This document shows, one piece after another, positions 50,398-59,039 of a stretch of DNA of 64,000 bases (positions are counted from its first letter, which is position 1; every line of letters begins with the position of its first letter). The position numbers were made by a program, and so were the translations under genes. This DNA comes from UBA11612 sp965228575. GTDB lineage: Bacteria > Pseudomonadota > Alphaproteobacteria > Rhodospirillales > Rhodospirillaceae. The notes below the pieces were generated by a model, which was not told the DNA's origin, ran no database searches, and saw only the letters and a list, made by a program, of their open reading frames with translations. The DNA lies in the NCBI GenBank assembly GCA_965228575.1, contig CBDDHW010000016.1, positions 171,922-235,921 of the forward strand. The letters run 5' to 3'.

Positions 50398-50853
50398 TTA
50401 GCCAGCGTGCCGATACTCTTCGTGGCATCCACGGCAGGTAAAAGCTTCCTTCACCATGGGAGCGGCAGCGGCCATACCACCTTCTTGGGCTACTCGGTCC
50501 AACTCAGCCAAGTTCTCGACCAATTCATTCATCTTGGCAGCGAAGTCGTCCCAATTCGACCAAATCTCGGGTTTCGCCTCGCCCTTAGAGGTACCGCCTT
50601 CGACGTTCGGCTCAAAAGTTGATAGTGCCTGCGTTGACGTGACGGCAAGAGCTTTAACATGGTTTGCAAAATTATCCGGCGGAGCCTTTTGCTGCAGAAT
50701 CATGAATAGCGCACCGGCCTGCGAACCCAAGGTCGCCATTACATGTTTTCTATAATCGATTGTGTCTTGATCGTCTGCTTGCGCCGCCGCCGGCACAACG
50801 GCAACCACGGCCGTCATCAGAAGGCCACCTACGATTTGCTTTAAACGGGTCAT
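50398..50853 (-). CDS. Cytochrome c' (second of a tandem pair)
   Basis: A 151-residue paralogue of the preceding cytochrome c' gene: signal peptide ending AAAQA (about 26), first-helix DYRKHVMATLGSQ, the shared WSNWDDFAAKMNELVENL, and heme site C140-RG-CH144 (FTCRGCHEEYR). ATG 50853 has GGAGG nine bases upstream; the frame open to 50907 adds unconserved residues. The two copies are separated by 286 bp and each has its own hairpin, so they may be expressed separately. Residues that line the distal heme pocket differ between copies (MSYAVPDEHF against QQKAPPDNF), so ligand behaviour may have diverged. Confidence 0.92.
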   Translation of the reverse strand: MTRLKQIVGGLLMTAVVAVVPAAAQADDQDTIDYRKHVMATLGSQAGALFMILQQKAPPDNFANHVKALAVTSTQALSTFEPNVEGGTSKGEAKPEIWSNWDDFAAKMNELVENLAELDRVAQEGGMAAAAPMVKEAFTCRGCHEEYRHAG

Positions 50854-51053
50854 TATTAGAAGCCTCCACTGCTTCGAACTAAAAATTAAGTTATTGACCG
50901 TAGCCAATTATTGCTGTTGCTCTTGGGCGGACGCGCCCCGCCAAAACTTTATGGGCCAATGCTTTACAAAGAACCCTAGATAGTGACAAGTGCCAACCCT
51001 ACAGGGTCAGTCGCTCGGTGCAACCGTAATCATACCGTAATGCCAGCAAAACT

Positions 51054-51650
51054 ATGAAAAATCCTGTGTCTCTGCCTGTTCTATCGTCACTTTGTGTCTT
51101 TTGCGGGTCGCAAAAAGGTAATAATTCTGACTTTTCGAAAGCCGCGCTGGCGCTAGGTGAAGCCATGGCAGCGCATAACATCACCTTAATTTTTGGCGGT
51201 GGACGTGTAGGACTGATGGGTACCGTGGCTGATGCTGTTTTGGAGAATGGTGGCAAGGCTATCGGCGTCATACCAGAGTTCCTGAAAAAAGAAGAGCTCG
51301 CTCATGATGCCGTTACGGAAATGATTGTTGTTCCAGATATGCATACGCGCAAACGCACGATGTTCGACAAAGCCGACGCGTTTTGTGTTCTACCCGGCGG
51401 CGTAGGTACGCTTGACGAAATGTTCGAAATCTTGACGTGGCGCCAGCTCCACCGTCACAATAAACCCATTATTGTCCTGAATACGGCAGGCTACTGGTCG
51501 AGTTTAGTCCAATTATTTGATCAGATTATCGAGGCCGGCTTTGCACATAAGGGCCATGACACCCTCATAACCATCGTTGACCGCCCTGAAGACGTAATTT
51601 CCAGCGCCAGCGCGGAACTTGCTAATCCCAAGCCACCAGTGAAATTTTGA
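51054..51650 (+). CDS. LOG family protein (nucleotide 5'-monophosphate phosphoribohydrolase type)
   Basis: A 198-residue Rossmann-fold protein of the TIGR00730/LOG family. The nucleotide-binding blocks are SLCVFCGSQKG, FGGGRVGLMGTVADAVLENGGKAIGVIP, VPDMHTRKRTMFDKADAFCVLPGGVGTLDEMFEILTWRQL (which contains the catalytic PGG-x-GT-x-x-E motif and the preceding Arg), and KPIIVLN. Plant LOG enzymes release active cytokinin bases from riboside monophosphates; bacterial members act on AMP-like nucleotides or have unknown substrates, so the cytokinin role should not be assumed here. It stands alone and is divergent from the cytochrome c' gene. Confidence 0.93.
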   Translation: MKNPVSLPVLSSLCVFCGSQKGNNSDFSKAALALGEAMAAHNITLIFGGGRVGLMGTVADAVLENGGKAIGVIPEFLKKEELAHDAVTEMIVVPDMHTRKRTMFDKADAFCVLPGGVGTLDEMFEILTWRQLHRHNKPIIVLNTAGYWSSLVQLFDQIIEAGFAHKGHDTLITIVDRPEDVISSASAELANPKPPVKF

Positions 51651-51840
51651 CGGCTGAGGTCCTGAAAAACCTTCAAAACGATATTTAAAATCAGCATTTC
51701 CCGACTTGCGCGCATATCGGCCTATGCACTAATTTCCCTGCAACACCCACGGTGCGCACTCTGTTCGCGCAGGCAAGCCAATTTGGGACGATAATTTTCA
51801 CGGAGACGGGCACGCCCAGCTCCGAAAAGAGGGAATTTTC

Positions 51841-53055
51841 ATGGCTAAAATCAAGGTAAAAACACCTATCGTCGACTTAGACGGCGATGAAATGACGCGC
51901 ATCATTTGGCAGTTCATCAAAGAAAAGCTGATCCTTCCCTACTTAGATGTGGAACTGAAATATTACGACCTAGGCGTGGAATACCGAGATAAAACCGATG
52001 ATCAGGTAACCATCGACGCGGCCAACGCAATCAAGGAATACGGCGTCGGGGTGAAGTGCGCCACAATCACTCCCGACGAGGCACGGGTTACTGAATTTAA
52101 TCTCAAAAAAATGTGGCGATCGCCCAATGGGACCATCCGCAATATTCTAGGCGGAACGGTTTTTCGTGAACCCATTATTTGTAAGAACGTGCCGCGCCTT
52201 GTCCCTGGTTGGACCCAGCCAATAATCATTGGTCGCCATGCGTTCGGCGATCAATACCGCGCCACCGACTTCAAGGTCCCCGGACCTGGCAAACTGACGA
52301 TGATCTACAAGCCGGCCGACGGTGGAGAGGCCACGGAATACGAAATTTACGATTTCCCCAGCAGCGGCGTTGCCATGGGCATGTACAACCAAGATGATTC
52401 GATCGCGGGTTTCGCCCGCGCCTGCTTCAACTATGGTTTGTCGCGGGGTTATCCGGTGTACATGTCCACCAAGAACACCATCATGAAGGCTTACGACGGC
52501 CGGTTTAAGGACATCTTTCAAGAGGTATTCGATGCAGAGTTCAAATCAAAATTTGACGACAAACGCCTGACTTACGAACATCGTCTTATTGACGACATGG
52601 TTGCCTCGGCCCTGAAATGGTCTGGCGGATTTGTTTGGGCGTGCAAAAATTACGATGGTGACGTTCAGTCGGATACGGTGGCGCAGGGATTTGGTTCCCT
52701 TGGCCTGATGACATCGGTTTTACTCACACCCGACGGCCAAACAGTGGAAGCTGAAGCCGCTCACGGCACAGTCACACGACACTACCGACTGCACCAACAA
52801 GGCAAGGAAACATCCACCAATCCCATCGCATCTATTTTTGCGTGGACTCAAGGTCTGAAATACCGCGGCAAGTTCGACAATACACCGGACGTCACACACT
52901 TCGGGGAAACCCTTGAGAAAGTTTGTGTGAACGCCGTCGAAAGTGGGTTTATGACCAAGGACTTAGCCATCCTCGTTGGCCCTGAGCAACCGTGGATGAC
53001 GACCAACCAATTCCTGAACAAGCTCGATGAACTGCTTCAAGAGGCAATGAAGTAA
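51841..53055 (+). CDS. icd: NADP-dependent isocitrate dehydrogenase (eukaryotic-type)
   Basis: Oxidative decarboxylation of isocitrate to 2-oxoglutarate with NADP. It is 404 residues and belongs to the eukaryotic-like homodimeric subfamily, not the E. coli type: KVKTPIVDLDGDEMTRIIWQFIKEKLI, KCATITPDEARVTEFNLKKMWRSPNGTIRNILGGTVFREPI, substrate-binding SPNGT and the three Arg positions, TKNTIMKAYDGRFKDIFQEVF, YEHRLIDDMVA with catalytic metal-binding Asp, and GTVTRHYRLHQQGKETSTNPIASIFAW. This type is usual in alphaproteobacteria. It sits alone and competes with the glyoxylate route that feeds malate synthase at 16433. Confidence 0.97.
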   Translation: MAKIKVKTPIVDLDGDEMTRIIWQFIKEKLILPYLDVELKYYDLGVEYRDKTDDQVTIDAANAIKEYGVGVKCATITPDEARVTEFNLKKMWRSPNGTIRNILGGTVFREPIICKNVPRLVPGWTQPIIIGRHAFGDQYRATDFKVPGPGKLTMIYKPADGGEATEYEIYDFPSSGVAMGMYNQDDSIAGFARACFNYGLSRGYPVYMSTKNTIMKAYDGRFKDIFQEVFDAEFKSKFDDKRLTYEHRLIDDMVASALKWSGGFVWACKNYDGDVQSDTVAQGFGSLGLMTSVLLTPDGQTVEAEAAHGTVTRHYRLHQQGKETSTNPIASIFAWTQGLKYRGKFDNTPDVTHFGETLEKVCVNAVESGFMTKDLAILVGPEQPWMTTNQFLNKLDELLQEAMK

Positions 53056-53116
53056 ACGCCAACAGCAGGGGTTGGCTGGATGATTTCAGACGTCGACCCT
53101 TCACGCTTCTAGGAAA

Positions 53117-53794
53117 TTAGACTTCTTTGAAGCCTTTGCGTAGCGTTCGAATTTGCGCCTCCGTCGCAGGCACCATTTTGCCGCCGGATTTGGGTAAGAC
53201 CCAAAAATATCCGCCGTCACGCCCAACCACCGCGAACTTTTTACCGCGCCGAGAATAAACGCGCCGGTGGGATACCGATTGATCGATATACGTTTCGCGC
53301 CAGTCTTCGTCTTTTTTGAACATATACTCGTGACTTTTGATGAATTGCTTGATGAATTTCTTCTCAACAATTGTAAGGTTCGAAATTACCCAGCACTGGC
53401 CTTCAAAACCCCAATAGGTGGCCAAACCCACAAGCTCCTTGGCGGGATTGAAATACGGATAAAATGGAAAGGAGCGACAGGCCAAAGACCGATTGTCCCG
53501 CTCACAGAACTCAACGCCTTTGCACTCGATTGCGCAGCAATCCGAGCCCTTCAAATCAGCCAGCTCTCGCTTCGCATCGGCGTCCACCGCTTTATAAGGG
53601 CTCCACAAGTCCGTCCGCGACTTTAGAAGCTTCCACTCGGACTTCTCGACAATAGGAATGGCATAGTCGGTTGTACAACAGACCGGCTTTCCATCATTCA
53701 AGTGAGCACATTTCCTTCCGCAATCGTAGACTTTTGAGATAGGGGCTTCGAACTGACGAAAGATCTCTTCGTAATGCTTAGGTTTTAAGGGCAT
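53117..53794 (-). CDS. Cys-rich protein with YkgJ-like zinc/iron-chelating pattern
   Basis: A 225-residue protein with a set of cysteines in the order CGRKC (25-29), CC (39-40), DCCAIEC, FCERD and ACRSFPFYPYF. The spacing resembles the YkgJ/CxxCxxCC family, which is proposed to bind zinc or iron, though the Cys arrangement is looser and the C-terminal 100 residues (IVEKKFIKQFIKSHEYMFK, GKKFAVVGRDGGYFWVLP) are not part of that family. There is no signal peptide or membrane segment. It is convergent with icd and divergent from crcB, so context gives no hint. I regard the fold assignment as tentative. Confidence 0.7.
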   Translation of the reverse strand: MPLKPKHYEEIFRQFEAPISKVYDCGRKCAHLNDGKPVCCTTDYAIPIVEKSEWKLLKSRTDLWSPYKAVDADAKRELADLKGSDCCAIECKGVEFCERDNRSLACRSFPFYPYFNPAKELVGLATYWGFEGQCWVISNLTIVEKKFIKQFIKSHEYMFKKDEDWRETYIDQSVSHRRVYSRRGKKFAVVGRDGGYFWVLPKSGGKMVPATEAQIRTLRKGFKEV

Positions 53795-54014
53795 TGAATA
53801 AACTTGATCCTAAATATGAGCTAACTGCTCTGATTCTTCAGATGCTGACGCCACCTCTAAAAGCGAAAGAGACGACAAAACAACTTTATTCAAGCGGTAT
53901 AGCGCGCAGAGGCTAGTTTTGAAAAGACCCGCTCATGCGATTTCAAATTCTAAGTGCGCGATTGTCACGGGCATGTCACAAGTTGATGCCGATGAAGAAG
54001 GCGGAGAACATGTT

Positions 54015-54404
54015 ATGCAAGCATATCTATTGATAGGGCTAGGCGGGGCGCTCGGCAGCATGGCCCGTCACTGGAGTAATGGCCTCGCGACTGCACTTGT
54101 CGGTGTGGGATTTCCGTGGGGAACCTTGACCGTCAACGTCCTGGGGTCTCTTGTTATCGGGCTCACGGCAGCGATGTTGAGCGCGGACGGACGGTTTCCC
54201 GCGCCAAATTCGGTGCGCCAATTCCTTATGGTTGGGGTTTGCGGCGGATACACCACCTTTTCGGCTTTCAGTCTGCAAACACTCACCTTTATCCAGGGCG
54301 GCCAATGGGCTCCGGCGCTAGTTAATGCCGTCTTGTCGATCTTTTTGTGCGTGTGCGCCGTTTGGCTGGGATATGTCGTTGGTCTCGCCTTAAACCCAAA
54401 CTAG
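54015..54404 (+). CDS. crcB: Fluoride channel protein (CrcB/Fluc)
   Basis: A 129-residue four-helix membrane protein that forms a dual-topology dimeric fluoride exporter. Family motifs are GLGGALGSMARHW in the first helix, FPWGTLTVNVLGSLVIG with the conserved Asn, and RQFLMVGVCGGYTTFSAFSLQT, which contains the Gly-Tyr-x-Thr-Phe-Ser segment lining the pore. Start: the open frame begins at 53919, but ATG 54015 has GGAG about eight bases upstream and gives the usual length. No fluoride riboswitch could be confirmed upstream. Seventeen bases after its stop is the end of the convergent permease pseudogene. Confidence 0.93.
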   Translation: MQAYLLIGLGGALGSMARHWSNGLATALVGVGFPWGTLTVNVLGSLVIGLTAAMLSADGRFPAPNSVRQFLMVGVCGGYTTFSAFSLQTLTFIQGGQWAPALVNAVLSIFLCVCAVWLGYVVGLALNPN

Positions 54405-54420
54405 AGGTCGACAATACTGG

Positions 54421-55628
54421 TCATTCGTGGCGTAGGGCGTCAATTGGATTGAGGCGCGCTGCCCGGCGTGCCGGCATAAAGCCAAAAGCGACGCCCACGA
54501 ACGCAGAAAAAGTAAATGCGACAATCGCCGTCGTCGGACTAAACACAAAGGGTACATTGATAGCCGGGGCGATGGCCGCCGCGCCAACCAACCCCAGAAT
54601 GATGCCGGCCAATCCGCCGAGAGCCGCCAGCATCGCAGCCTCGACCAAAAACTGCATCATTACCTCCTGTTCCCGCGCACCGATCGCCAAACGAATACCG
54701 ATCTCTCGAGTTCGTTCGGTTACCGACACCAGCATGATGTTCATGATACCAATACCGCCGACCAATAAACTCACAGCGGCAATGGCGCTAAGAAACGTGG
54801 TCATCACACCGATGGTGCGTTCCATAACCTCCGATACCTCTGTCATGTCCAGAATATTGAAGTTTAATTCATCACCTTCGTCGATCCGCCGGCGTTCGCG
54901 CATAACTTGAGCCACTTGATCCCTTAGAGGCCCAAGACCTTCTGGGGAGAACGCAGAGATAAATATTTGAGGCACACGGGCGAACCGGCGATACGGCGCT
55001 GGTACGTCTTGATCGGCATTACCACTACGAGATCTTGGTCTCCACCAAACATCACCTGCCCTTTGGCTTCCAAGAGCCCAATGATCTGACAGGACATCTT
55101 GTCGACGCGAATCGCTGCGCCAATGGGATCTTGTCCGGGGAACATCTCGGCCTGAATTGTCGCTCCGACAATGCAAACTGCTCGTCCAGCTTGTTCCTCT
55201 GCTTGTGTAAAATTACGGCCTTCCGCAAGTGTCCAATTGCGCACGATAGTAAACTCGCCGGTGGTTCCCACAACGTTGGATCGTCGGTTTTCATTTCCGG
55301 AGATAATTTGCGCCATGCGTTGTGCGTAGGGCGCTATGGCAGAGATATCGGGAATTTCTCGACGCAGGGCTTCAACGTCAGCGAGTTCGAAAGGTTGGGA
55401 TGACCCCGCCGCACCCCTCATACGCCGATTTCCACCCGGTGTAAGGGTTAGCATATTGCTTCCCATATTCGAGATCTCGGTACTCACCTGAGCAGTGGTT
55501 CCGGCCCCGAGCGTTACAATAATAATGACGGCGGCAACGCCTATGACAATGCCGAGAACGGTCAGACCCGATCGCAGAAGATTTCTTTGAATCTCTTTCA
55601 AAGCCATGGTCAGCGTACCAACAAACAT
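54421..55628 (-). pseudogene. MacB-like ABC permease, split by a frameshift
   Basis: Two overlapping frames together give one MacB/FtsX-type permease. The first (55628 down to about 54975) has the N-terminal membrane helix (RSGLTVLGIVIGVAAVIIIVTLG) and the periplasmic MacB core domain up to MPIKTYQRRIAGSPV. The second resumes at VPQIFISAFSPEGLGPLRDQV and carries the three C-terminal helices with LLVGGIGIMNIMLVSVTERTREIGIRLAIGA and the closing RRAARLNPIDALRHE. The break lies at about 54971-54985, at the CACAC (GTGTG) repeat; removing two bases or adding one restores a continuous protein of about 400 residues. It directly follows the ATPase gene (TAAATG junction). Real decay or sequencing error cannot be told apart here. 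Confidence 0.85.
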
Positions 55629-56350
55629 TTAAATCTCCGCTTCTCCGGTCTTTGAGTGACCGTCTGCTTCCCCGACGATTTTACCATCCTTGAACTGAAG
55701 ACGCCTGCGCGCATAGGCGGCGATATCGGTTTCATGTGTAACAAGAATGACCGTTAGGCCGCGTTCTTCATTGAGCTTGGACAGTAATTTCATGATTTCG
55801 TGGCTGCGCGCAGAATCAAGATTGCCGGTAGGTTCGTCTGCCAACAGTAGCGAAGGTTGAGTCACAATCGCGCGCGCAATCGCAACGCGCTGTTGCTGAC
55901 CTCCGGAAAGCTCTGCGGGCGTATGGTGCTCCCGACCTATGAGGCCGACTGTGTCGAGGGCGTCTAAGGCGCGTTGCCTGCGCACCGCTTTCTCGACGCG
56001 CTGATAAACAAGCGGGAGTTCAAAGATTTTCAAGAGCGGTGGTGCGCGCCAACAGATTAAAGCCCTGAAAAACAAACCCGAGGTAGTGACGCCGTAAGAG
56101 CGCTAATTGATCACGAGACAGTTGTGCAACATCGACTCCATTAAACAAATATCGTCCGCGCGTAGGTACATCCAAACACCCAAGCATATTCATGGTGGTG
56201 GATTTTCCCGACCCAGACGCCCCCATGATCGCCACGAATTCTCCTGCCTCGATATTAAAGGACACACCATCGAGCGCCCTCACTTCGGCATCGCCATGAC
56301 CATAAATTTTGTAGACATTTTCAAAGCGAACCAGCTTCGGGGTTCGTCAT
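55629..56350 (-). pseudogene. MacB-like ABC exporter ATPase, split by a frameshift
   Basis: The 5' frame holds RALDGVSFNIEAGEFVAIMGASGSGKSTTMNMLGCLDVP (Walker A), the Q-loop VFQGFNLLARTTALEN, and stops at TGA 56020-56022. Another frame continues with ELPLVYQRVEKAVRRQRAL, the signature LSGGQQQRVAIARAI, Walker B LLLADEPTGNLDSARS and the H-loop VTHE. One extra A in the AAA run at 56022-56024 (plus strand) explains the break. The front is also damaged: codons for LVRFENVYKIYGHGDAEV precede GTG 56283, but the frame reaches a TGA at 56347-56349 without an ATG. An out-of-frame ATG at 56350 fits if one base is lost. The membrane fusion gene upstream is intact. Confidence 0.85.
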
Positions 56351-56418
56351 TTGAGCAGTGGTGTTGCTGGTGTGATCTACGGATGAATTCGAAGGCGCAG
56401 GAACCACGGTTAGGGCGC

Positions 56419-57708
56419 CTAAGACGTTGGTGTCTGGGTGCCCGTCGCGACTTGATCACCCACGTTTAAACTGCCACCTCGAATTTCTGTTCTCTGGCCG
56501 TCGGTGATGCCTGCCTCCACGCTTACCGGTTGAAGTTCATCGTCTTCGATCAGCCAAACCTGCTGGCCGCGATTAGTGTCGTTGTTTTCCGTCGCGTTCT
56601 GCTGCCTGCTTCTAAACATGCGCGAAAATAGGCCCTGTCTGCGCTCATTCCCACGAGTTGAGGTCATTGATGGGTTGAACCGCAGAGCTGCATTGGGAAC
56701 TGTCAAAACATCGCTGCGCGACGCCGTTACGATTGTTGCCGTGGCGGTCATTCCCGGACGCAACGACAAGTCATCGTTGTTGACGGTCAGAACTGCTTGG
56801 TAGGTCACGACACTATCAACGGTTTTCGGTGCAAACCGAACCTGGGTAATCGTCGCCGGATAGCGACGGTTATGAAAGGCATCAACGACGAAATTTGCCG
56901 CCTGCCCCTCGAAAACCCTCCCGATATCCGCCTCGTCAACATCGACCTCGAGCTGCATTTTCGTAAGATCTTCAGCCAACTCAAATAAAACGGGAGTTTG
57001 AAAGCTGGCAGCGACGACCTGGCCGGGGTCGACCGAACGGGAGAGAACGACGCCATCAATTGGCGAAATGATTTCGGCTTTCGATAGAGCGGTTTCATCG
57101 GAACTCAGCGTTGCCTCGGACACGGCAACTTGGGCTTCCGCGCTCGCCAAGTTCGCCAGAGCTCGTGCGGCACTTGCTTCCGCGGAATCCAGGGCTTGCG
57201 TCGAAACAAACCCTGTTTTAGCCAACTCTCTGGACCGCTCCAGTTTGTCCTTAGTTTCAGCAACCGTTGCTTTCGCGTCTTCGACCCGCGCTTTGGCGGC
57301 CGCCAATGAAGCTCTTGATTGGAGAACGCGGGCCTGTAGAGAGTCGGTATCAAGAACTGCGAGCAACTGACCCTCAGTAACGCGGTCGTTGAAATCGACG
57401 AAAACCTCTGCGATTTGCCCTGATACTTCTGGACCAATATCGACAGAATTCACAGGCTGGAGAGTGCCGGTGGCCGTCACCGTCGCAACGATGTTCCCCC
57501 GCTCGACATCCCCTGTCCGGTACTCTAGCTCCTGCTCACCTCCAAAGAACCCAAAAACGATGAGCAAAAGCAAAGCCGCCGATCCACAACCACCCCAAAT
57601 CCACCACTTTCTTGGGATCAGAGTCGTCCTAACCTGATCGAGCCCAAGACCCAAGATCGCCTCCATGTCTCTTCCGGCGTTTGATTGGGGCGGTGTTTCA
57701 TCATTCAT
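56419..57708 (-). CDS. MacA/HlyD-type membrane fusion protein of an ABC exporter
   Basis: A 429-residue periplasmic adaptor with one N-terminal membrane anchor (about 35-53). Then comes the lipoyl/barrel-sandwich half GTLQPVNSVDIGPEVSGQIAEVFVDFNDRVTEGQLLAVLDT, an alpha-helical hairpin rich in Ala/Leu/Glu (about 115-200, coiled coil), the second sandwich half AEIISPIDGVVLSRSVDPGQVVAASFQTP, and a beta-barrel and membrane-proximal domain ending GDQVATGTQTPTS. This is the MacA pattern. In MacAB it links a MacB ABC protein to TolC and exports macrolides, heme or peptides; the substrate here is unknown. Its partner ATPase and permease genes, immediately downstream, are both frameshifted, so the system may be non-functional. 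Confidence 0.93.
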   Translation of the reverse strand: MNDETPPQSNAGRDMEAILGLGLDQVRTTLIPRKWWIWGGCGSAALLLLIVFGFFGGEQELEYRTGDVERGNIVATVTATGTLQPVNSVDIGPEVSGQIAEVFVDFNDRVTEGQLLAVLDTDSLQARVLQSRASLAAAKARVEDAKATVAETKDKLERSRELAKTGFVSTQALDSAEASAARALANLASAEAQVAVSEATLSSDETALSKAEIISPIDGVVLSRSVDPGQVVAASFQTPVLFELAEDLTKMQLEVDVDEADIGRVFEGQAANFVVDAFHNRRYPATITQVRFAPKTVDSVVTYQAVLTVNNDDLSLRPGMTATATIVTASRSDVLTVPNAALRFNPSMTSTRGNERRQGLFSRMFRSRQQNATENNDTNRGQQVWLIEDDELQPVSVEAGITDGQRTEIRGGSLNVGDQVATGTQTPTS

Positions 57709-57833
57709 GACATCTCACTTTAACGGCTGGAGAATCACGCCACACTTTAAATAACCGACAGATCATGGAAGTAACGAGAAGCGATCCGTATCACCATTAC
57801 GGTTTCTAACGGACCAATGCCGCGAATCCGGCG

Positions 57834-59019
57834 CTAATGGCTTAATTCAGATATGGCGTCATCGAGCCCGGCGAGTGTTAAGGGATACATACGTCCTTCC
57901 ATAAGCTGGTGCATGAGCCCAATAGACTGAGTGTAGCGCCATTGGTTCTTCGGAACAGGATTGAGCCAAACCGCTCGCGACCAAGTGGAGAGGAACCTAC
58001 GAACCCACACCTCGCCCGCCTCATCGTTCCAATGTTCAACAGCACCGCCCGGGTACACGATTTCATAGGGGCTCATGGAGGCGTCGCCCACAAATATCAG
58101 CTTATAGTCTGGCGGGTAGGTGTGCAGCACATCCCATGTTGATAAACGATCTGTGTGGCGTCGTGTGTTGTCTCGCCAGACGGTTTCGTAAACGCAATTG
58201 TGAAAATAGTAATATTCGAGGTGTTTAAACTCCGTGCGACATGCTGAAAACAACTCAGCACATATTTGAACATGGTCGTCCATAGATCCACCCGCATCTA
58301 GAAACAACAAAACTTTCACGGCATTGTGCCGTTCTGGAACCATCTTTAAGTCAAGAAGCCCGCCATGGTGGGCGGTAGATTGAATAGTTCCATCAATATC
58401 GAGTTCTGTTGCCGCACCCTGACGGGCAAACCGACGAAGTCGACGCAACGCGAGCTTAATATTACGTGTCCCCAACTCGACCTGATCATCGAGATTGGCA
58501 AATTCCCGCTTGTCCCAAACTTTAACCGCCCGTCGATGGCGGCTTTCGTGCTGCCCGATGCGCACACCTTCCGGGTTATACCCGTAAGCACCGAAGGGCG
58601 ACGTTCCAGCGGTTCCGATCCATTTCGAGCCCCCGGAGTGACGTTCCTTCTGTTCTGCCAAACGGCTTTCGCAACGTCTCCATAAGCTTGTCCCAACCGC
58701 CCATCGCCTCAACTTTGGCTTTGTCCTCCTCCGATAGCATCAGCTGCGAGAGTTGCTTTAACCACTCATCGGGCACATCGACATCAATACCGTCGATATT
58801 CGAACTCCCCTCAAGGCCCTTAAATACAGAGCCAAAAACCTGATCGAAGCGATCGAGGTTACGTTCATCTTTGACGAGCGCTGAGCGCGACAAATAGTAG
58901 AATTCGTCGACATTAAATTTCGACACACCCGCGCTGACTGCCTCGATCAGCGCCAAGTACTCGGTAACGGAAACTGGCAGCCCCGCCCTCTTCAGACCAT
59001 CAATCAAGCTGATAAACAC
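57834..59019 (-). pseudogene. CoxE-like VWA domain protein, split by a frameshift
   Basis: The N-terminal frame (GTG 59019, AGGGGA before it) encodes FISLIDGLKRAGLPVSVTEYLALIEAV, FYYLSRSALVKDERNLDRFDQVFGSVF and up to GGWDKLMETLRK. The second frame continues with RLAEQKERHSGGSKWIGTAGTSPFGAYGYNPEGVRIGQ and the von Willebrand A part LLFLDAGGSMDDHVQICAELFSACRTEFKHLEYYYFHNCVYE to the stop at 57834. The break is at the GG of 58664-58665 (plus strand); removal of one base gives a continuous protein of about 394 residues. CoxE proteins partner with MoxR ATPases in metalloenzyme maturation or stress, and the MoxR-type gene lies 20 bp upstream. Unlike the MacB genes, only one lesion is visible. Confidence 0.85.
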
Positions 59020-59039
59020 AGCGTCCCCTTAACCTTGAT

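Noticed and set aside
53900..54014. Possible fluoride riboswitch before crcB
   Set aside because: A GGCAT/ATGCC pairing and GCCGATGA-like bases are present, but the conserved pseudoknot core and the terminal GCTGATG-type segment of the fluoride riboswitch cannot be laid out.
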